NCBI GenBank assembly: GCA_013400975.1
Contig: WBMZ01005383.1
Span: forward strand, 62,001 to 126,000
DNA: 64,000 nucleotides
Reading direction: 5' to 3'
From: Atrichornis clamosus
Taxonomy: Eukaryota > Chordata > Aves > Passeriformes > Menuridae
In this document: piece after piece, positions 47,207 through 60,600 of the stretch
Layout of the letters: each line of letters opens with the position of its first letter
Numbering within the stretch: position 1 is the first letter of the stretch
The notes under the pieces: generated by a model
The model's input: only the letters and a program-made list of their open reading frames with translations
Database searches by the model: none
What the model was told of the DNA's origin: nothing
Program-made: the position numbers and the translations under genes

Positions 47207-50200
47207 CAGAAAGTACCATCAAAACTTTTTAGTAGATTGTACAGAAAAATAGGCCTGTTCAGCAGTGTATGGTCATCAGAAATGAAATACTAACATTAGG
47301 ACTTCCTCTTAAGGCTCAGTTCATACTGAACAAAATACTGAATTCAAATATTCTTGCAAACCAAAAGGAAAAATTAAACAGATGGCATGCTCAAGACAGT
47401 AGTTGTGTTAAAAGCAACAAACAATTTCTTGGTATAGCAAGAAACCAGATACCAAGGCTGATGGCCTCACATCCAAGCTTTATGACTTTGATGTGAAAAG
47501 AGCCTATCAAATCCTTCAATTATGTCTCAAGAGATCAATGATAATTTGTGCTGCAAAAGGAACATCAAAATGAAGCTAATAAAAGACTGTAAATTATATG
47601 AAGACCAAAATTAGTAAAAGTTCTGTTCCCAAGGCAAAGTATTATGCCACTAAGACTTGACAATTAGTAGTTTTTTCTGACCATGCAGTCTGGGAAATGA
47701 CAGCATTGAAAGTCAGGAACCCCTTCATTTTGCAGAGGCACAAGCAGGATGCTTTGATACTCAAGAATCTTTACATACTAAGCTTGGTCATTGCCAGTGG
47801 CAGTGACTTCTATGCCACACAATCATCTGTTGATTCCTGTACACTTGCAGTCATGCTGCAGAACAAGACCTCTTATTAGCATTTTATTTCAGTCAGATAT
47901 TGCAATCAGACTAATGGTCTACTAATAACAGTCTTGTCTCTTCCCTTATTACACCGTATGGTATCTGCAGACAAGGAGCGGAGGCTAATCTGGTGGAGAA
48001 ACACAAAGTGCTTCACTGTGTATTCAGCCCACTGTTTCCATAAAGACACTAACAACAGCAGTAAGGCAAACTGAGCAAATGAATATTTTGCTAAATTGAG
48101 ATCCTGGGAGACAATACAAAAGTCAATTGTTTCAGTCATAATAAAATTTTTTTTTAAATAAGTACAAATCCCAGCTGTATCCTGTACAAGAATTTTTGAC
48201 AGGGAATTCATAGGTTGAGAAAATGGTCTAAAATAGCTCCAGTTCATCTCTGGAAATCTGGAGGGCAGAGCAACTGAGAGCCGGGGAGGTTACACTTATC
48301 GGCAACAGGCTAAAGGGAGACACTGTGAGAAATGTCTGCTGAGGCATTTCTGTCTCATCACAGGTCTGAAGGCTAGAAGGACTGCAGGAGTCTGAGATCC
48401 AGAGGCAGTGAACAGCACCAGACATGATGACCAAACGGTGTCAGGCGAGTATATTTGTCATAATTCACCTGGCAGCTTTTAGAAGTTGGCCTCTGAAACC
48501 AGAATCACAGATGACAGATTTGTGGCTCCTGTTTGCTGTTCTCTTCCTGCTCTTCCTGGTGTGTTTCAATGCAGTTCATAATACCTGTTCAGATTGGGTT
48601 TTACTGCTGCTTTGAGTAATCATTGTTACAGTGATGATGGTCAGTAGCAGAGGAAAAGGAGCCAATCAGTAATTTTGCAAATGACCATGTATAATTCACA
48701 AAGCTTCAGTATATCCAAGTCCCAGCTAATATTTTTTCTACTCAGAAATTAAAGGAATATTATTGTTAGAGCTGCTCCAATCTGTAGCTGTGATACAATG
48801 TCAGTGCAAAACCATGAAATATCTCAGAGACAGAGCTGGAGATGCTGCAGCATATTCACAGAGGAAAACAAAAGTTACTGGATTTCTTTGTGCCAAAACT
48901 AGAAGGTTGCAGTGACTCCAGTGAGGGGAAATACGTAGGAAGCCATTGGGACACGTTGCCCCTGGGAATTTCACGTCTGAGATTTCATCAGAATGAAACA
49001 ATACTAGAAAGGTGAGTCTTGCTGACATTAATCACCTCATTGGCTCTGCAGCCCTGTATGAATAGTGTGAGTGCTGTGCACAGAGGCCAGACACGATTTG
49101 TGACTGGCTGCTGGGTCCAAGATATTCACCCATGAAAGGAGGTGATTTCAAGAAGCAGATAATTGGAAACCACTGTGTGCCTCAGAGTACGTCTATCAAG
49201 GGAGAATAATGTGACATTTTTTGTCTTTATTTTTAAAATATACAAACAGTTATAGCCTGTTATTTGTTTAAGAAACTCTTTTTGGCCAAGAATTTTGTAA
49301 AATGTAACTGTTATAATATGCTACCCTCTGAAATTAATTCACTGCTAAATTCAGCAAAGGTCATCAAATCCATATAAATTTGTCTTTCTAAAACACTGTT
49401 CAAATTTATCACATATCTGGTGCCAATAGCTGATGGTTCTCAGCCTGGCTTGTTGGCTATTTGATCGTATAATCAGCTCTTCCTTAGAGCCATAGCTATC
49501 GGACTACCCCCGATTCATCCCTGCCTGAGAACTAGTCCAAATCCTCTGAAAAATCATACCATCTTCAGTTAATAAATACGCTCATAGTGAAATAGACTTT
49601 ATTGCTACTTTTAAAAAAATCTATTTCCAATTTGTGTGCTGTGTCTTCCAGATACTGGATCTTGTAAACAAAATTAATAAAGCTATTTCAATATAATTTT
49701 AGCTTAATGGGTAGAGGAGAATTCTCACTTTCAAGACTCACTCAGTTTGCATCATCACATAAAGAGGTAATATAACCTCCATCCTCTTACAAAATTCATT
49801 TTTTAAGCACACAAGAGAGCAAATCTTGTCCTTTTTTCGGTAAGGTACCGGTCATCTAGTTTTCCAAGAAAACTCTCCATTGGTGTCCAGAATTTCTCCT
49901 CCTTATCCTAAAATTATGAGCCACATTCTTAACTGTTAGATACTGTCTAATATTTACAAACGGGACAGCTTTGTAGTAAGCTGTAGTCAAATGACACTAG
50001 TAGTTTCTGGCCTTCCCCTATGATGTTCCATTTATTTCTTGGCTGTCATCCTTCAGTTTTTCTGTTCTACTTCGTACCCTTGCATGCTTATTCAGAAGGT
50101 AATCTATGTTGTATTCTTGCTTTTTGTCAAGAACAGCATTGGATAAAGAACAAGTCTCTTTGGGAGATAATTGCATTACCTGATGAAGATTTGCCATTTA

Positions 50201-50229
50201 CAGTCATATTCAATGTGGGGGGTTTATCC

Positions 50230-50640
50230 AGTTTTAAAATGTTTTCCTTATTTTATCTTGGTACTGTATTGTTGCAGCTCCTTAATAAAAATGCCATGTG
50301 CTGCAACATTAAATGCCTTACAAAAACACATCACATAACTCCATTTCCTCTGGCAAACACATTTTAAATTAATCTGAAAAGGATTAACTTGGAAAGATCT
50401 ATTTTTCTTTAAAGCCATGCTAATTGACATTAATCAAATTACTCACCAACTCTTCATTTATTGAGTGCCATATCAGCCTTTCCAATATTTTGTCAGGTTG
50501 AAGGCTGTAATTAGTCCAGTTGTTCCTTTAATCCCTGCTGAATACTGGCAGAACAACTCTCTTATTAAGCAGTACTGCCTTCTCTGAATTTCTATTGACA
50601 GTTCTGTAGGTGTTACTCATACCTGTGTTAGCTTTTGCCC
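50230..50640 (-). mobile_element. Degraded CR1/L3-type LINE segment
   Basis: aaagccatgctaattgacat, attactcaccaactcttcat and ggctgtaattagtccagttg, followed by gctgaatactggcagaacaa, resemble the antisense of the 5' part of CR1-family LINEs. Divergence is high and the edges are guesses. Confidence 0.45.
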
Positions 50641-51354
50641 TGAGATGGCTCTGCTGGAATCTCAGTGTTTGTGTGTAACAATTTCAGACTCGTCACCCTT
50701 CTTTTTTCTTCCTTTTTGTTGCTGTTTTTTGAAAAACATTTTGAACTATTTCGTGGTTGACAGGCCAAGGCCCTTGGTGTATTGCTGATGAAATTCCCCA
50801 CAGGGTGCTGCAGATGAGCTGTAGAGGAAACAGCAGAGGAAATTGGGAAACCCTGTTTAGCTAGGTTGTATGTGTAAGAAATGTACTTATCGCAAAAAAA
50901 ACCGGAATGGCATGAGCTGGATAGAAGGGCTAAGGACCAGAATCTAGGAGTGTGAAATTAGTTCCTGTCTGGGAGGTCCAGAGCATAATTTCAAACCAGT
51001 CTGAATGCTTTCAAATCTTCTGGTTTTGGATCTTCCAACAGGACTCCCTTTAAGAGAGGAGTCCCTCCTGATAAATGAGTGCTGTGTTCTGTGGGGATTA
51101 GAACACACTGGGGAGCATTAGGGGAATCCTTGACATCCATAGTGTCCCATGCCTGCCTCCTCTAGTATATCTGCTAGCAGCAGACAAAAGTCCTTTCCAC
51201 CAGACTGCACTAGGCACTTGTATTCATGTTTCAATATTTTAATTCAGCCCTAGTAAACCGCTAACAGAAAAGTATACTTCTAAAAGTGTCTTTTTATCTC
51301 TCATTTATCTTTTAAGTTTTTTTTTTTTTGGTATCTTTTCTTCAATTTTAGTAG

Positions 51355-51611
51355 CAGAACCTCCATGCAAAAAGGTCAGGTGCCCTACAGCCAAGGACAC
51401 ACAAAGCCGCCTAATCCAGCTAACGCAGCTCTGGGAAACTGCAGAAGGGGCTGAAACAAAAGGACACAGCTCAGCACACAACGCGCGTGGTCTCTCAGAC
51501 AGAGCGCAGGGCCACGGAGAGGCACTCACAAACTCAAATATGCCTCCTTGGGCACAGAGACGCATCATGTGGGGAGAGAAGACACTTTTGATGGAGAAAG
51601 ACATCCCTGAG
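51355..51611 (+). other. Candidate unannotated exon (open frame between splice-like sites)
   Basis: A 13-base T run and ttttcttcaattttag provide a strong acceptor, with AGs at 51350-51351, 51353-51354 and 51356-51357. ctgag|gtaaga at 51611/51612 is a near-perfect donor. One forward frame is open throughout (AEPPCKKVRCPTAKD ... MEKDIPE) and continues to a TAA at about 51641. I recognise no family, and the minus strand is also open for 99 codons, so coding status is weak. It lies 5.9 kb before the GABRR1 start and could be a 5' exon of GABRR1, a non-coding RNA exon, or chance. Confidence 0.3.
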
Positions 51612-54600
51612 GTAAGAGTCCTAATGAAAGGAGAGTGGTATTAAAGACGTGCCTCGTTGGGGTGCTGTAGCATTGTTATTCATTTCGGCGGTGAGAACAG
51701 CAGCTCAATGCATTAGTCCCCAAGCAGTGCAATTCACTCAGGCACGTTGTTTGCTGCAGCCATTCAGGTTTCTGCCTAGTGCAGGCTTGGCCTATTTCCC
51801 TTTTCTTTCATGCAGTGCACAATCCATTTAGGGATTTATAGCAGCTTAGAGGCCCATGTACACTGCCTTGTCTCTATCTGATTTTTATTCTGTGATAAGA
51901 AGGCTTGGGGTCATGGGTTCATTGGCACTGGCTCCTCCTTGCCGTTCAAGTTGCATGGAAATCTAATTATTCATTAGTTTATGATTTCTTGAGGCCCACC
52001 AGTGTCCTCATCACCTGGAGAAGTTCCAGGGTTTGCCACAAAAAGCATGTGAATCTGCTCTGATGTGTTATAAGCAAGGGGTGCAAGAGAGACCAGAAAG
52101 GAGCAGGGGCATAAAAACAAATATGATAACAAAGTGCAAAAGCTTTTTGTGGTGAAAATCTTGGCCAGTATAAAGTGACATGATTCCCACCCTTATGCAC
52201 ATTTATGCCAGATCATACAATGATCTTTAACACCGAAAACTAAAATCTTTGTGTTTGGACATTTCCCCTGCCCTACTCTTGCCAGTAGCTGCTGACCTCT
52301 GCTCCCCACAATCACAGCACTTCTAGTTACAGACTGGAGTGTACCTGTCTCTTGTGCCTGCAGAGGCAGTATTATGTTCTTTCCTTTTCTGTGTGGACTC
52401 CTTTCGTTTTAACCATTCCAGTGTAAATACATTTATTCACATTTCTCTCATCCTCTCAGCTTCCTGAAGAGTTTGATTTCGTGTCGTACAAAGAGCAGAG
52501 CTAAGAGAGCTATGAATAGCTACCAGCTCTGCTGACACCACCATAGTGAAACTCAGTGGATATGTCACATATCCCCAGGTTGTTCAAATCCTATTCCTCA
52601 TCTGTACTAACATCCTCCTTGGATATGGGCCTATAATCCAACAAATGTGAGGGATCCAGCTGACATATGTCACCCTACACAGACCAAGCATGGATCTCCT
52701 GTGAACGTCCCAGCGAATGGAAGTATACTTCTTAAAAAAAGACACAAGTAGTGGGTGCAGAAACCCCACTGACTTCATATGAAGCCCAAGTTTTAAAGCC
52801 TCTGAAAATGCCCATGATAGAAGACACTAAAGAAGTGAAAAACTATTCTCTAACCCTTGTGCCCTGGAGCACAGAATGCTGTTTCTGAAAGAAAGAGCTG
52901 CACAGAGGAAATAATTTTCCAGAAGTCAAGCATCCTACCTGTTACACAGGAACCCTTGTGTTCCTGCAGCTCCTGCAAAAGTAAATCACAACAGAGGTAT
53001 GGTGACACAAGTGTCCAAGCTTGCATTAATAGCTTTTAGATAAAGGCAGACACCTGCTAGGAAGAGATTAGAAAATTGAAATCCTATGGGCTCTTTTACA
53101 TGCCTGCTGTAGCTTCATTATAACTCCAGAAGTATTTACACAGTGTATGCTGTGTATTACTGCACTATTTGAAGCTTTGGGTAGTTAGTTAAATAAGAGA
53201 AGGCCTGGTTCATGACTTGACTGGACTTATTATTGTGTCAGACACTTACACTGCATTGTGCCTTGCCCTGTCAGGCACTGAAAGTACGCCTGGGTGTTCA
53301 GGGTGGCTGGTGGCTTGTGTGACTGTTCTCCAGACTTGTTTTCTGCTCCTGACAAGTTCAGCACCTCAATCACTGTTGACTCAAATGCAAAAAAATATGT
53401 CTCCATTTGTTCTTCTATGTTCTCATTTTGGAGTTAGATGGATTATAAAGAGAACTGGACAAACAGTTTATTTTCTGGGATCAAATGCAAAACCAATATA
53501 TTTAATAAATTACAACAATTTGGTTTGGCCAAATGGAATTAAAAGTTTACTTTTGTGACATTTCTTATCATCCTTTGTTAATGAAAATCCAGTAAATCCA
53601 GGATGAAAGTCCTAAGCAGTCTGGGAAACCTGCATTTCTATGCCTCAGTAACTAAGTAAAAGCCCAAGACCCTGTTGAACTCCTCTGAGGAACATAGTGA
53701 TAAAAGTGATAAAGTCCTGGAGCTGGGAAAGCTGGCAGGTGTTGAGCGGGCCCTGAGCTGAGCAGGAGCTGGGGGTGGCATCTGTGGGGAGAGATCAAGC
53801 TGATGCATAAAAGGGCAGCTGCTTGGGACTGCCCTCCAACACAAATTCAAATCTGGTTGATTGCTACTTGCTCAAGAACTCTGATTTCTTTTACCATTCC
53901 TGTTCAGGATCATTTGTTTCATCTTTCTGAGATGCTTTTATATTTTTCTTGTGGATTATCATTTGCATTCAGCTCCTACTCTAACCCAAATAAGCCTGGT
54001 ATCTGGCTTCAAGCACAAGAGCATTCCAGGAGAGATGGCTTCAGCTATAAAAAATAAACAGCTGGACTTTCCTACTGCAAAACTCAACATCGCTCAGTTG
54101 ACTTCATGACTACAGTCCATCCCCACTTGTTTATCTCTGCCTGGATCAGCTGCTGGCTGTCTGTGAGGGATTTGATGCAATCATTTCACGTTTGAATTGC
54201 GGTCTCCTATCCATAGAACTGGTGTAAAAGTTAGGAAAGTCAAGGGTAAGCTAGGAAAGTCGACAGTATTGTAGCTTTTCCATTTTAAAATTTGCTCTGA
54301 GTTCTGGTGAATGTCAGATGTGGGTGGAAAGTCAGTACTTATTGCTAGTTGGGTGTCTGCAAAGCAGAGTGTATGTTCAATTTTATATCTGTGAAGACTC
54401 ATTTGGTGGGAGAACAGGAAAAAAATTGCCAAGGGATTACCAAACCAAATAAAACCAAATAATAAATTTTGACACATATCTCCAGGATCTTTTCCCCCAA
54501 ATATACCAGCTGATAAATAATAAAGCCATTTGAGGAAACTGCAGTCAGCTCACAACTAGCCCACAAACTGTACAAGCAGATGAACTTATTAAAATTACTG

Positions 54601-54929
54601 TTGGCTGCAAATTATTCATTCTTTTCAAATTTGGTATCCAGGGGGTTTTACCTACCGAATGAAAACAGTGCTATATCTTTAATCTCTATATGTTCTCATG
54701 GAGAAAGCAAGCAAGCAAAATTAACTCTTCAAGAGTTAATTAACAACATCAAGATTAAGCAAAATTGGAGGACAAACTTTTAAGAAGTTGTTTTGTTCAA
54801 TTTTCCTGTTTTATTTATCATATATAAGGCCTATGGCCACCTCTTTTCTTCTTCCTGGATGTTTGGAATTTCACATTTAACTTTCTGTCTTTTTCCCTCC
54901 AGGAAAACCAGAAAAAAAGTAGTGCTGTA

Positions 54930-55120
54930 AGTGACCTCGGGAAGTAAAGTAGTCTAACCTTTGGTTCAAAAACAAGATCCAAAATACCTGTTTTAATTAT
55001 TTCTGATGATGGCAATTGCAATCTCCTTCCATGTAATCTACTGCAATGCTTCCCTGTCCTTATTGTTAGAAAATAGTCCTAGTATCTAATCTGGTATCTA
55101 ACCTCATTTCCCCCTTACTA
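54930..55120 (-). mobile_element. Degraded CR1 LINE fragment
   Basis: gatgatggcaattgcaatct, ccttccatgtaatctactgc, aatgcttccctgtccttatt and agtatctaatctggtatcta correspond, with many changes, to the antisense CR1 region that normally reads ...ctgttccagtgcttgaccacc... then ...ctaatatctaacctaaac.... The edges are approximate. Confidence 0.55.
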
Positions 55121-55359
55121 ATCTCTCGGTTACCTTTTTGTTCTGTGTACTGTGGCCATTTGGAGCAGAGTGTTTTTCCCTTTGAAGTGGCTTTTGCACA
55201 CCTGGAGACATACACTGTGCCATTTCTACCCTTTCAAGCCCTCCCGCGGGGTAACCACCCAGGGGGTTCCCAGCTTCCTTGGGGGTCATTTGCAAAACTT
55301 GTTACTCCTTTTTAGTAGTAAGTCATGGGCAGCTGCTCTTGCGGTACAGCAAGATAAAC

Positions 55360-55650
55360 CAGCTAAAGCTAGCAAAGTTTTGCGTCAGTCCTACAGGTAT
55401 TTCACCAAGACCATGCTTCCCTGTCTTGCTTATGAGAATGTTGTGTGAGAAGGTGTTGAAAGCTTATCTAAATCTACAGCTCCTCCCCCAGCTCTGAAGC
55501 CTGTTGGCCTGTCAGGGAAAGAAGTTTGTTCAACATGTTCTTTCTTCGTAATCCCCCCTGTCTATTCTTCATCTAGCCATTTTCTTTAAGGAGTTTAGAA
55601 GTTGTCTGATGATTTGTTCCAGGATTTTTATATGAATTGCTCATATTTGA
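55360..55650 (-). mobile_element. Degraded CR1/L3-type LINE, 5' region
   Basis: ccatgcttccctgtcttgct, tatgagaatgttgtgtgaga and aggtgttgaaagcttatcta match the antisense of a CR1-family segment. Further on, ttctttaaggagtttagaag and tgatttgttccaggattttt continue the same order. Confidence 0.55.
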
Positions 55651-57137
55651 ACTTTTCTATGAACAACAATCCGAAAAAGGGAAATGGAATACATTTGTTG
55701 GCCTTCTGGATATATTCCTTTAGCAAATTCCCTCTGTTAGTGAGATAATGATTGTTTCCCTCCTCTCGTGTGTACCAAGGGACCTCCAGCTGTTCTAGGG
55801 CACCTCAGTGAATTCATAGCTATCCACTGCTTGTCAATCCCCATTGCGCCTCTGGTGCGGAAGCAAGGGTCTAGCATTTTTAAAATATGTGCATGAAGCA
55901 ACAAAAATGTATTTCAGAGAATTTGATAAAAGAGATCATAAAACTTTATACAGATTATTGCAAAGCCTGAGAAAAGTATATGTAATATCACCACAGGTGA
56001 AAAGAACAGTTGTTAAGGTACTTTTAAGTCTCCTTGAGAAGGATATGTGAATTAGTGTAAATGAAATGCAGGTAATTTTCAAATATAAGATAGGTACAAC
56101 TTCTCTGAACAGCAGCATCGAACAGTCATTGCAACAAAATGCTGATGACTGATTGCCCATCTCTTGAAGTCTGTGAGACTTTGTGTAGGAAATGTTTTAT
56201 CCCAGAAATCATGAAATTGAATCTTCTCTGATTGAATGAAGTTTTAGTGACTTTCAATGTGTCATTCCTGTGGATCCCAAGGCTCTGTAAATGCTCACTG
56301 AAGTCAGTAAAGACACAGCAGCTTAGACCAGGTAGATATCTGCTCCCCAGGGTGTTTAGAAAGACATGGGGACCTGACAAAGTGCTCTGAAATACAAATC
56401 CATTGGTAACAGGCAGAGCAAGAAGAGTCTTGTCAACAAAGGGACGGGACAAGGCTGGTGGTGTCAGCAGAGCATGGGGCAAGGTCTGCCTGAAAAGGTA
56501 CAAGTAGGAACCAGAGATGTAAAGCCCTGGGGGGAGGCACAGAGGAGAAGGAGGGTAAACATGGAGCTGTGGGTTGTGCAGGGAGCGTGTGAGTTCCAAA
56601 CTGAAGAGCAATGTGGCTGGCTTGACCACCTGTATTTCTGCCCTTGCTGCTTATTTAAATTTTCCTTACTGCAAATGAGAATCTTGTCGGCCACATGAGA
56701 CCTGACACACCAGGCTCCCGAGCTTTCCTGCAGCTCTGGTGGGTGTTTGCAGCTCAGTTTCGGCAGGCTCCCTCCCAACATGCCTGTGCAGAGGGCAGAG
56801 CCATGTCCCCCATGCTGTCCTCCCCTGCTCCTCTGAACGCCGGGATTCTTTCCAGAGACGGTGCTCAGCAGAGCACAGGTCCTGAAAGCACCAGCCACTC
56901 TGGCCTCAGCATCCCTGTATACTAAAGTAATACAGAGGAACACACAGGATCAAAATGCTGTTAGTAGACATAAACAAAAATTAATTTTTTCTGGAAGCTA
57001 ATACAGGTTTATTAACAATTTTCAATTTATTGCAATGCTTGTAACAAACATTACTGTTACACAGATAAGTTTGGTGATTAAAGCATTGCTAATGACACCT
57101 ACTTGACCAACTGCACTACTTTACTTAACAAGGCAGA

Positions 57138-57169
57138 AATATATATATATGTATGTGTATATATATATG
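57138..57169. repeat. AT-rich dinucleotide microsatellite
   Basis: An alternating TA run with a short TG interruption, about 320 bases before the GABRR1 start codon. Confidence 0.85.
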
Positions 57170-57488
57170 CCACAGGTATTTGAATAGGGTTCAATTTAAA
57201 CCAATTAATAAAATAGCCTGTTTGGACTAAAAATAATTGTTGTCTGAGAATACATGAATTCAACACTGCTAGAAAATCCCTGCCATCTGACGTAGAAGGA
57301 TTTATAGGTTTAGTGGAAATTGCTTTCCCCACTGTCCAGATTAAATACTGCAGGATGATTTTTTGTATGAGTAAACATCCTTCCAATAACGATCAGACCG
57401 ATAATGTCTTAAAAAGAGAAACAGGATCTACATTTAGGTTTTCTTCTTCTTGTATGGACTATTTCTGGATACAAAACCTTCAAGTAAC

Positions 57489-57610
57489 ATGTTGACTGTC
57501 CATAAAATGCATTTTAGCATCTTCCTCCTGTTGTGGGGATGGATTTTATCCACTGAATGCAGAACCCACCGACAAGGAAAAGAAATACATGAGGTATACA
57601 AAAAAGGCAG
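57489..57610 (+). CDS. GABRR1: GABA-A receptor rho-1 subunit, first coding exon (partial gene)
   Basis: ATG at 57489 opens MLTVHKMHFSIFLLLWGW, then ILSTECRTHRQGKEIHEVYK and KG, ending with AG of a split codon at a perfect cag|gtaagt donor. The residues line up one for one with the mammalian rho-1 N-terminus (M-L-x-V-x-x-M-x-F-x-I-F-L-L-x-W-G-W, then E-x-R, E-x-H-E and K-K-G), so this is the signal-peptide exon. A second in-frame ATG seven codons in also fits; the first has the better context (A at -3) and matches the mammalian start. The exon encodes the signal peptide and a basic mature N-terminus. The rest of the gene, including the channel domain, lies right of the window. The product would form rho homo- or heteropentamers with rho-2. 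Confidence 0.9.
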
Positions 57611-60600
57611 GTAAGTCTCATTTTTTTACATTCAAATGCTACAGCTTGGACAAATGTAATGTTTTGTGTGATGATAAAATGACTAACAGATAATTAGAGC
57701 TTACATTTGCAGACTCTGATCTCTCAGGCAAAAATATTTTCTGTTGTTTCTTTTGCCAATGAATAAATTTTAATGCATTTTCTACAGTAAAAATCACTGC
57801 TCCTCTCAAAAAACTGGGTTTGTAAAGTATCTCAAAGTTTGAAAGGATACAAAAAGAGAAGTATTTATATTTATGGTGGTTAAAATGTAGAGTATTTACA
57901 TGAAAGTGAGGACAAAATTTAGGTCCATGAGAATTGTTACATTCACTGAAGATTAGATGGACTTGAGATCTCATATATAAACATTCAGAATTTATTTTAT
58001 AGTTCCTATGTAATTTGTTTTATAGAGCTTTTGAGAGGTAAAAGTCAAAGACTTTCAGCAAGGCTATGGTCAGTTATAGGAAGAAACAGAAAGAGCACTC
58101 CATGCATTGAATTAAGATATTAAAATTGTTTAAGATGTTCTCTATGCTTCTTTTTCTCTCTATATATCTCTCTTACAAAAAGGCTATGTGATATTTTGCT
58201 CCCACTATCTTGTTGACAGCCATTTTAAGAGGTTTTGAGCTGAGGAAGGATTTTTGCTACAACTGAGTTCTGATTATTGTATTCTATTTGGGGAATATTT
58301 GGAACTTTGTATGATGATTTTCATATTCAGGTATACGATAAGGTACACACGGAGGAAAACCACTTTTATTTTTCAAGAATATAGCTGTCACATTTAATTT
58401 TCTGTTTAAATGCTGTGTCCTTCTCCTTGTGACAGACTGAACCTATGCTGTTTCTGCTTTGCTACAAGTGTCTGCTCTGTCAAGAATCTATCACCATCAA
58501 CACTGTAAAGTATGGAAATGCAGGAATGCAGGAATGTCACAGTCCTGAGGAATTCAAACCACTCCTATTAGCCTTCGGAAAAAAAGACAGAGAGGTGGAA
58601 GTGATGGAAAACGCGGTGCCTTTTTATTTTCCCTCGGCCCCTCGTAGCAAGTGAGGGCTATGTTACAGAGTGACTGCAGTGTCCCGGTTGGCCCCTGGGG
58701 CTCCATGAACCATTTTACACGTAGGAAGTGGCTTTAGCAGTGACACCACCTCCATGGAGGTATAACTGGCAAAATGGATGCAGTGCTGTGCTCATGACCA
58801 CCCCCAGGGGATGCATTACCAGAGACAGCGTGGATGCAAGACAGCCACAAAATCCCTATTTTTTTTTTGAGACTTCATGACAGTGTCAGCAGAGGTGATA
58901 TGCTGGCTGTAGTAAAATAAAGGGGTGAGAAGCAAGGTACTATTATATGAGCTGGGAGGCATCCAGACAAGAGGAATGTGCACACACAGACATGTTCTTG
59001 TTTAGCATCTTTAAGGAAAACTTCCACTGCACTAAATATTTAACAGTGTCAGTGCAGTGAAGTGATAATACAACAAATCAAAGCAGAAAAGTATTAAAAA
59101 TGTGTGAAAATTGAAAAGAAATACCTATTCATACTGTCCATACTTTGTATATAAGGTGTAATTGTGCCAGGGCAAGCCCATCAGAAAGCCCTGAGGTGTT
59201 GTGGCTCTGGGAAGCTGGCTCCACTGCCCTCCCACCATGCCCACGCTGGCCTGGGAGGTCATTTCTGGCTGTTTCTTCCTCAGTAGGGCACTAGTGATGT
59301 TGAGGAGGGCTGACAGGGAGAGAGGAACAAAGGTAGCCTGTGGCTGTAGGGTTATCCATCAGCAGCGTGGTGCCCAGTACAGTGCTCACTTTGCTCTGTG
59401 ATGGGACAGCCTGTGAGACACCCATGGTTTCAATAGCCTTATAATTTGTAAGGTAAAAAAAGGTGGTTATTGCCATCCACCTGATTTCCTGCTAAGCACA
59501 AACTACAAAACTTCTGTATGAATTGTACACCAAACCCCTAATTTAGAACTACCTTCAATGTCAAACTCAGAATAGGATTGCAAGGATTTTTTAACTTTGG
59601 CTTCCATTCATTTGGTCCTGTTCCATGCTAGTTTGTCTTCCCTCCATCCAGGTATTTGCAGGTGGATCAAGCCCCCCATTCAACTCCTCTTCGATATATT
59701 CAGAAGATTTAACTTTTTCTTTGTTTCTCACTGTGAGATGTTTCCCAAGCTTTGACTCAGCCGTTGCTTGTTTTCCTCTGTCCCTTCACTGCTTTTTCAG
59801 GATTGACATCAGGACTAGGTGCAGTATTTGTACAGCCCTCCTTCAGGTGCTGTATGCAGAGGTAATGCCACTGACCTTCAGGGATTGCAGCCATGATCTC
59901 CCGGTGGGAGACCATGCGTGCCAAACATTGTCAGGCATCTGTGTATGGCAGGACACCTCATCCTAGAGGTACAGCCAAGCCTCTTGGCTCTCCTGTGGAG
60001 GTCCCCTAGACGTTAAGGTGCTGGCTGTATAAAACAATTTTGAAGCAGGCATGGTTCCTTAGCACTTCAGTCGAAGTCCATGCCTTTTTCCATCACAGAG
60101 TTAGATCCCGGATTCAAAACAGAGAAATGAGGGATGCTATATAACATCAGAAAAAGCTTGCAGAGAACATTGCTTCTGAACATTTTCATTTGGCTCTGTT
60201 TCCCCTTCCTTCAACACTCAGCCCTGAATAGCCATTATGCAGAAGGAGAAGTTAGAGTAACTGATGTTTTTATTCCTCTCTGAACACTCTCTTGCTCCAT
60301 AAGGCTTGTGGTAAGGACCAGGATGGAAATCCATCCCTTCACTGTAGCCTTTACCTTCTGAAGAGAGACACAGGCCTCGGTGGAGATTGATGGGAAAATC
60401 CATTTGAAGTGGAAAAGGGTAGATCCACACCATTACAGGGTGCTCAGGATGGCTTGATTTGCACCCATGCCCTCCCTAGCCCCCAGAATCCTGTCAGGGT
60501 CACAGGATCATCCGCTTGCCTCATTGCCAGGGCTCAGAGCCAGCCACCAGTGTTGGCACGTGGCACAGGCACCTGCTGTAGAGACCTGCTTCACTGGGTG

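Larger units (their letters stand above)
45078..51354. other. Intergenic DNA (middle part)
   Basis: It contains two CR1 3' copies (45970-46918 and 47104-47206) and a degraded antisense CR1-like region near 50230-50640. Between 47.2 and 50.2 kb I recognise nothing; frames there are short and unsupported. Confidence 0.75.
51612..57488. other. Intergenic DNA upstream of GABRR1
   Basis: It holds degraded CR1-type pieces near 54930-55120 and 55360-55650 and an AT microsatellite at 57138. The GABRR1 promoter and 5' UTR should lie within it, but no convincing TATA box, CpG island or initiator could be placed. Confidence 0.65.

Noticed and set aside
58575..58640. Lys/Arg-rich frame (KKRQRGGSDGK) considered as GABRR1 exon 2
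   Set aside because: Only the short basic string resembles rho-1. There is no acceptor in the right phase and the DHDF...MRP motif that should follow is absent.
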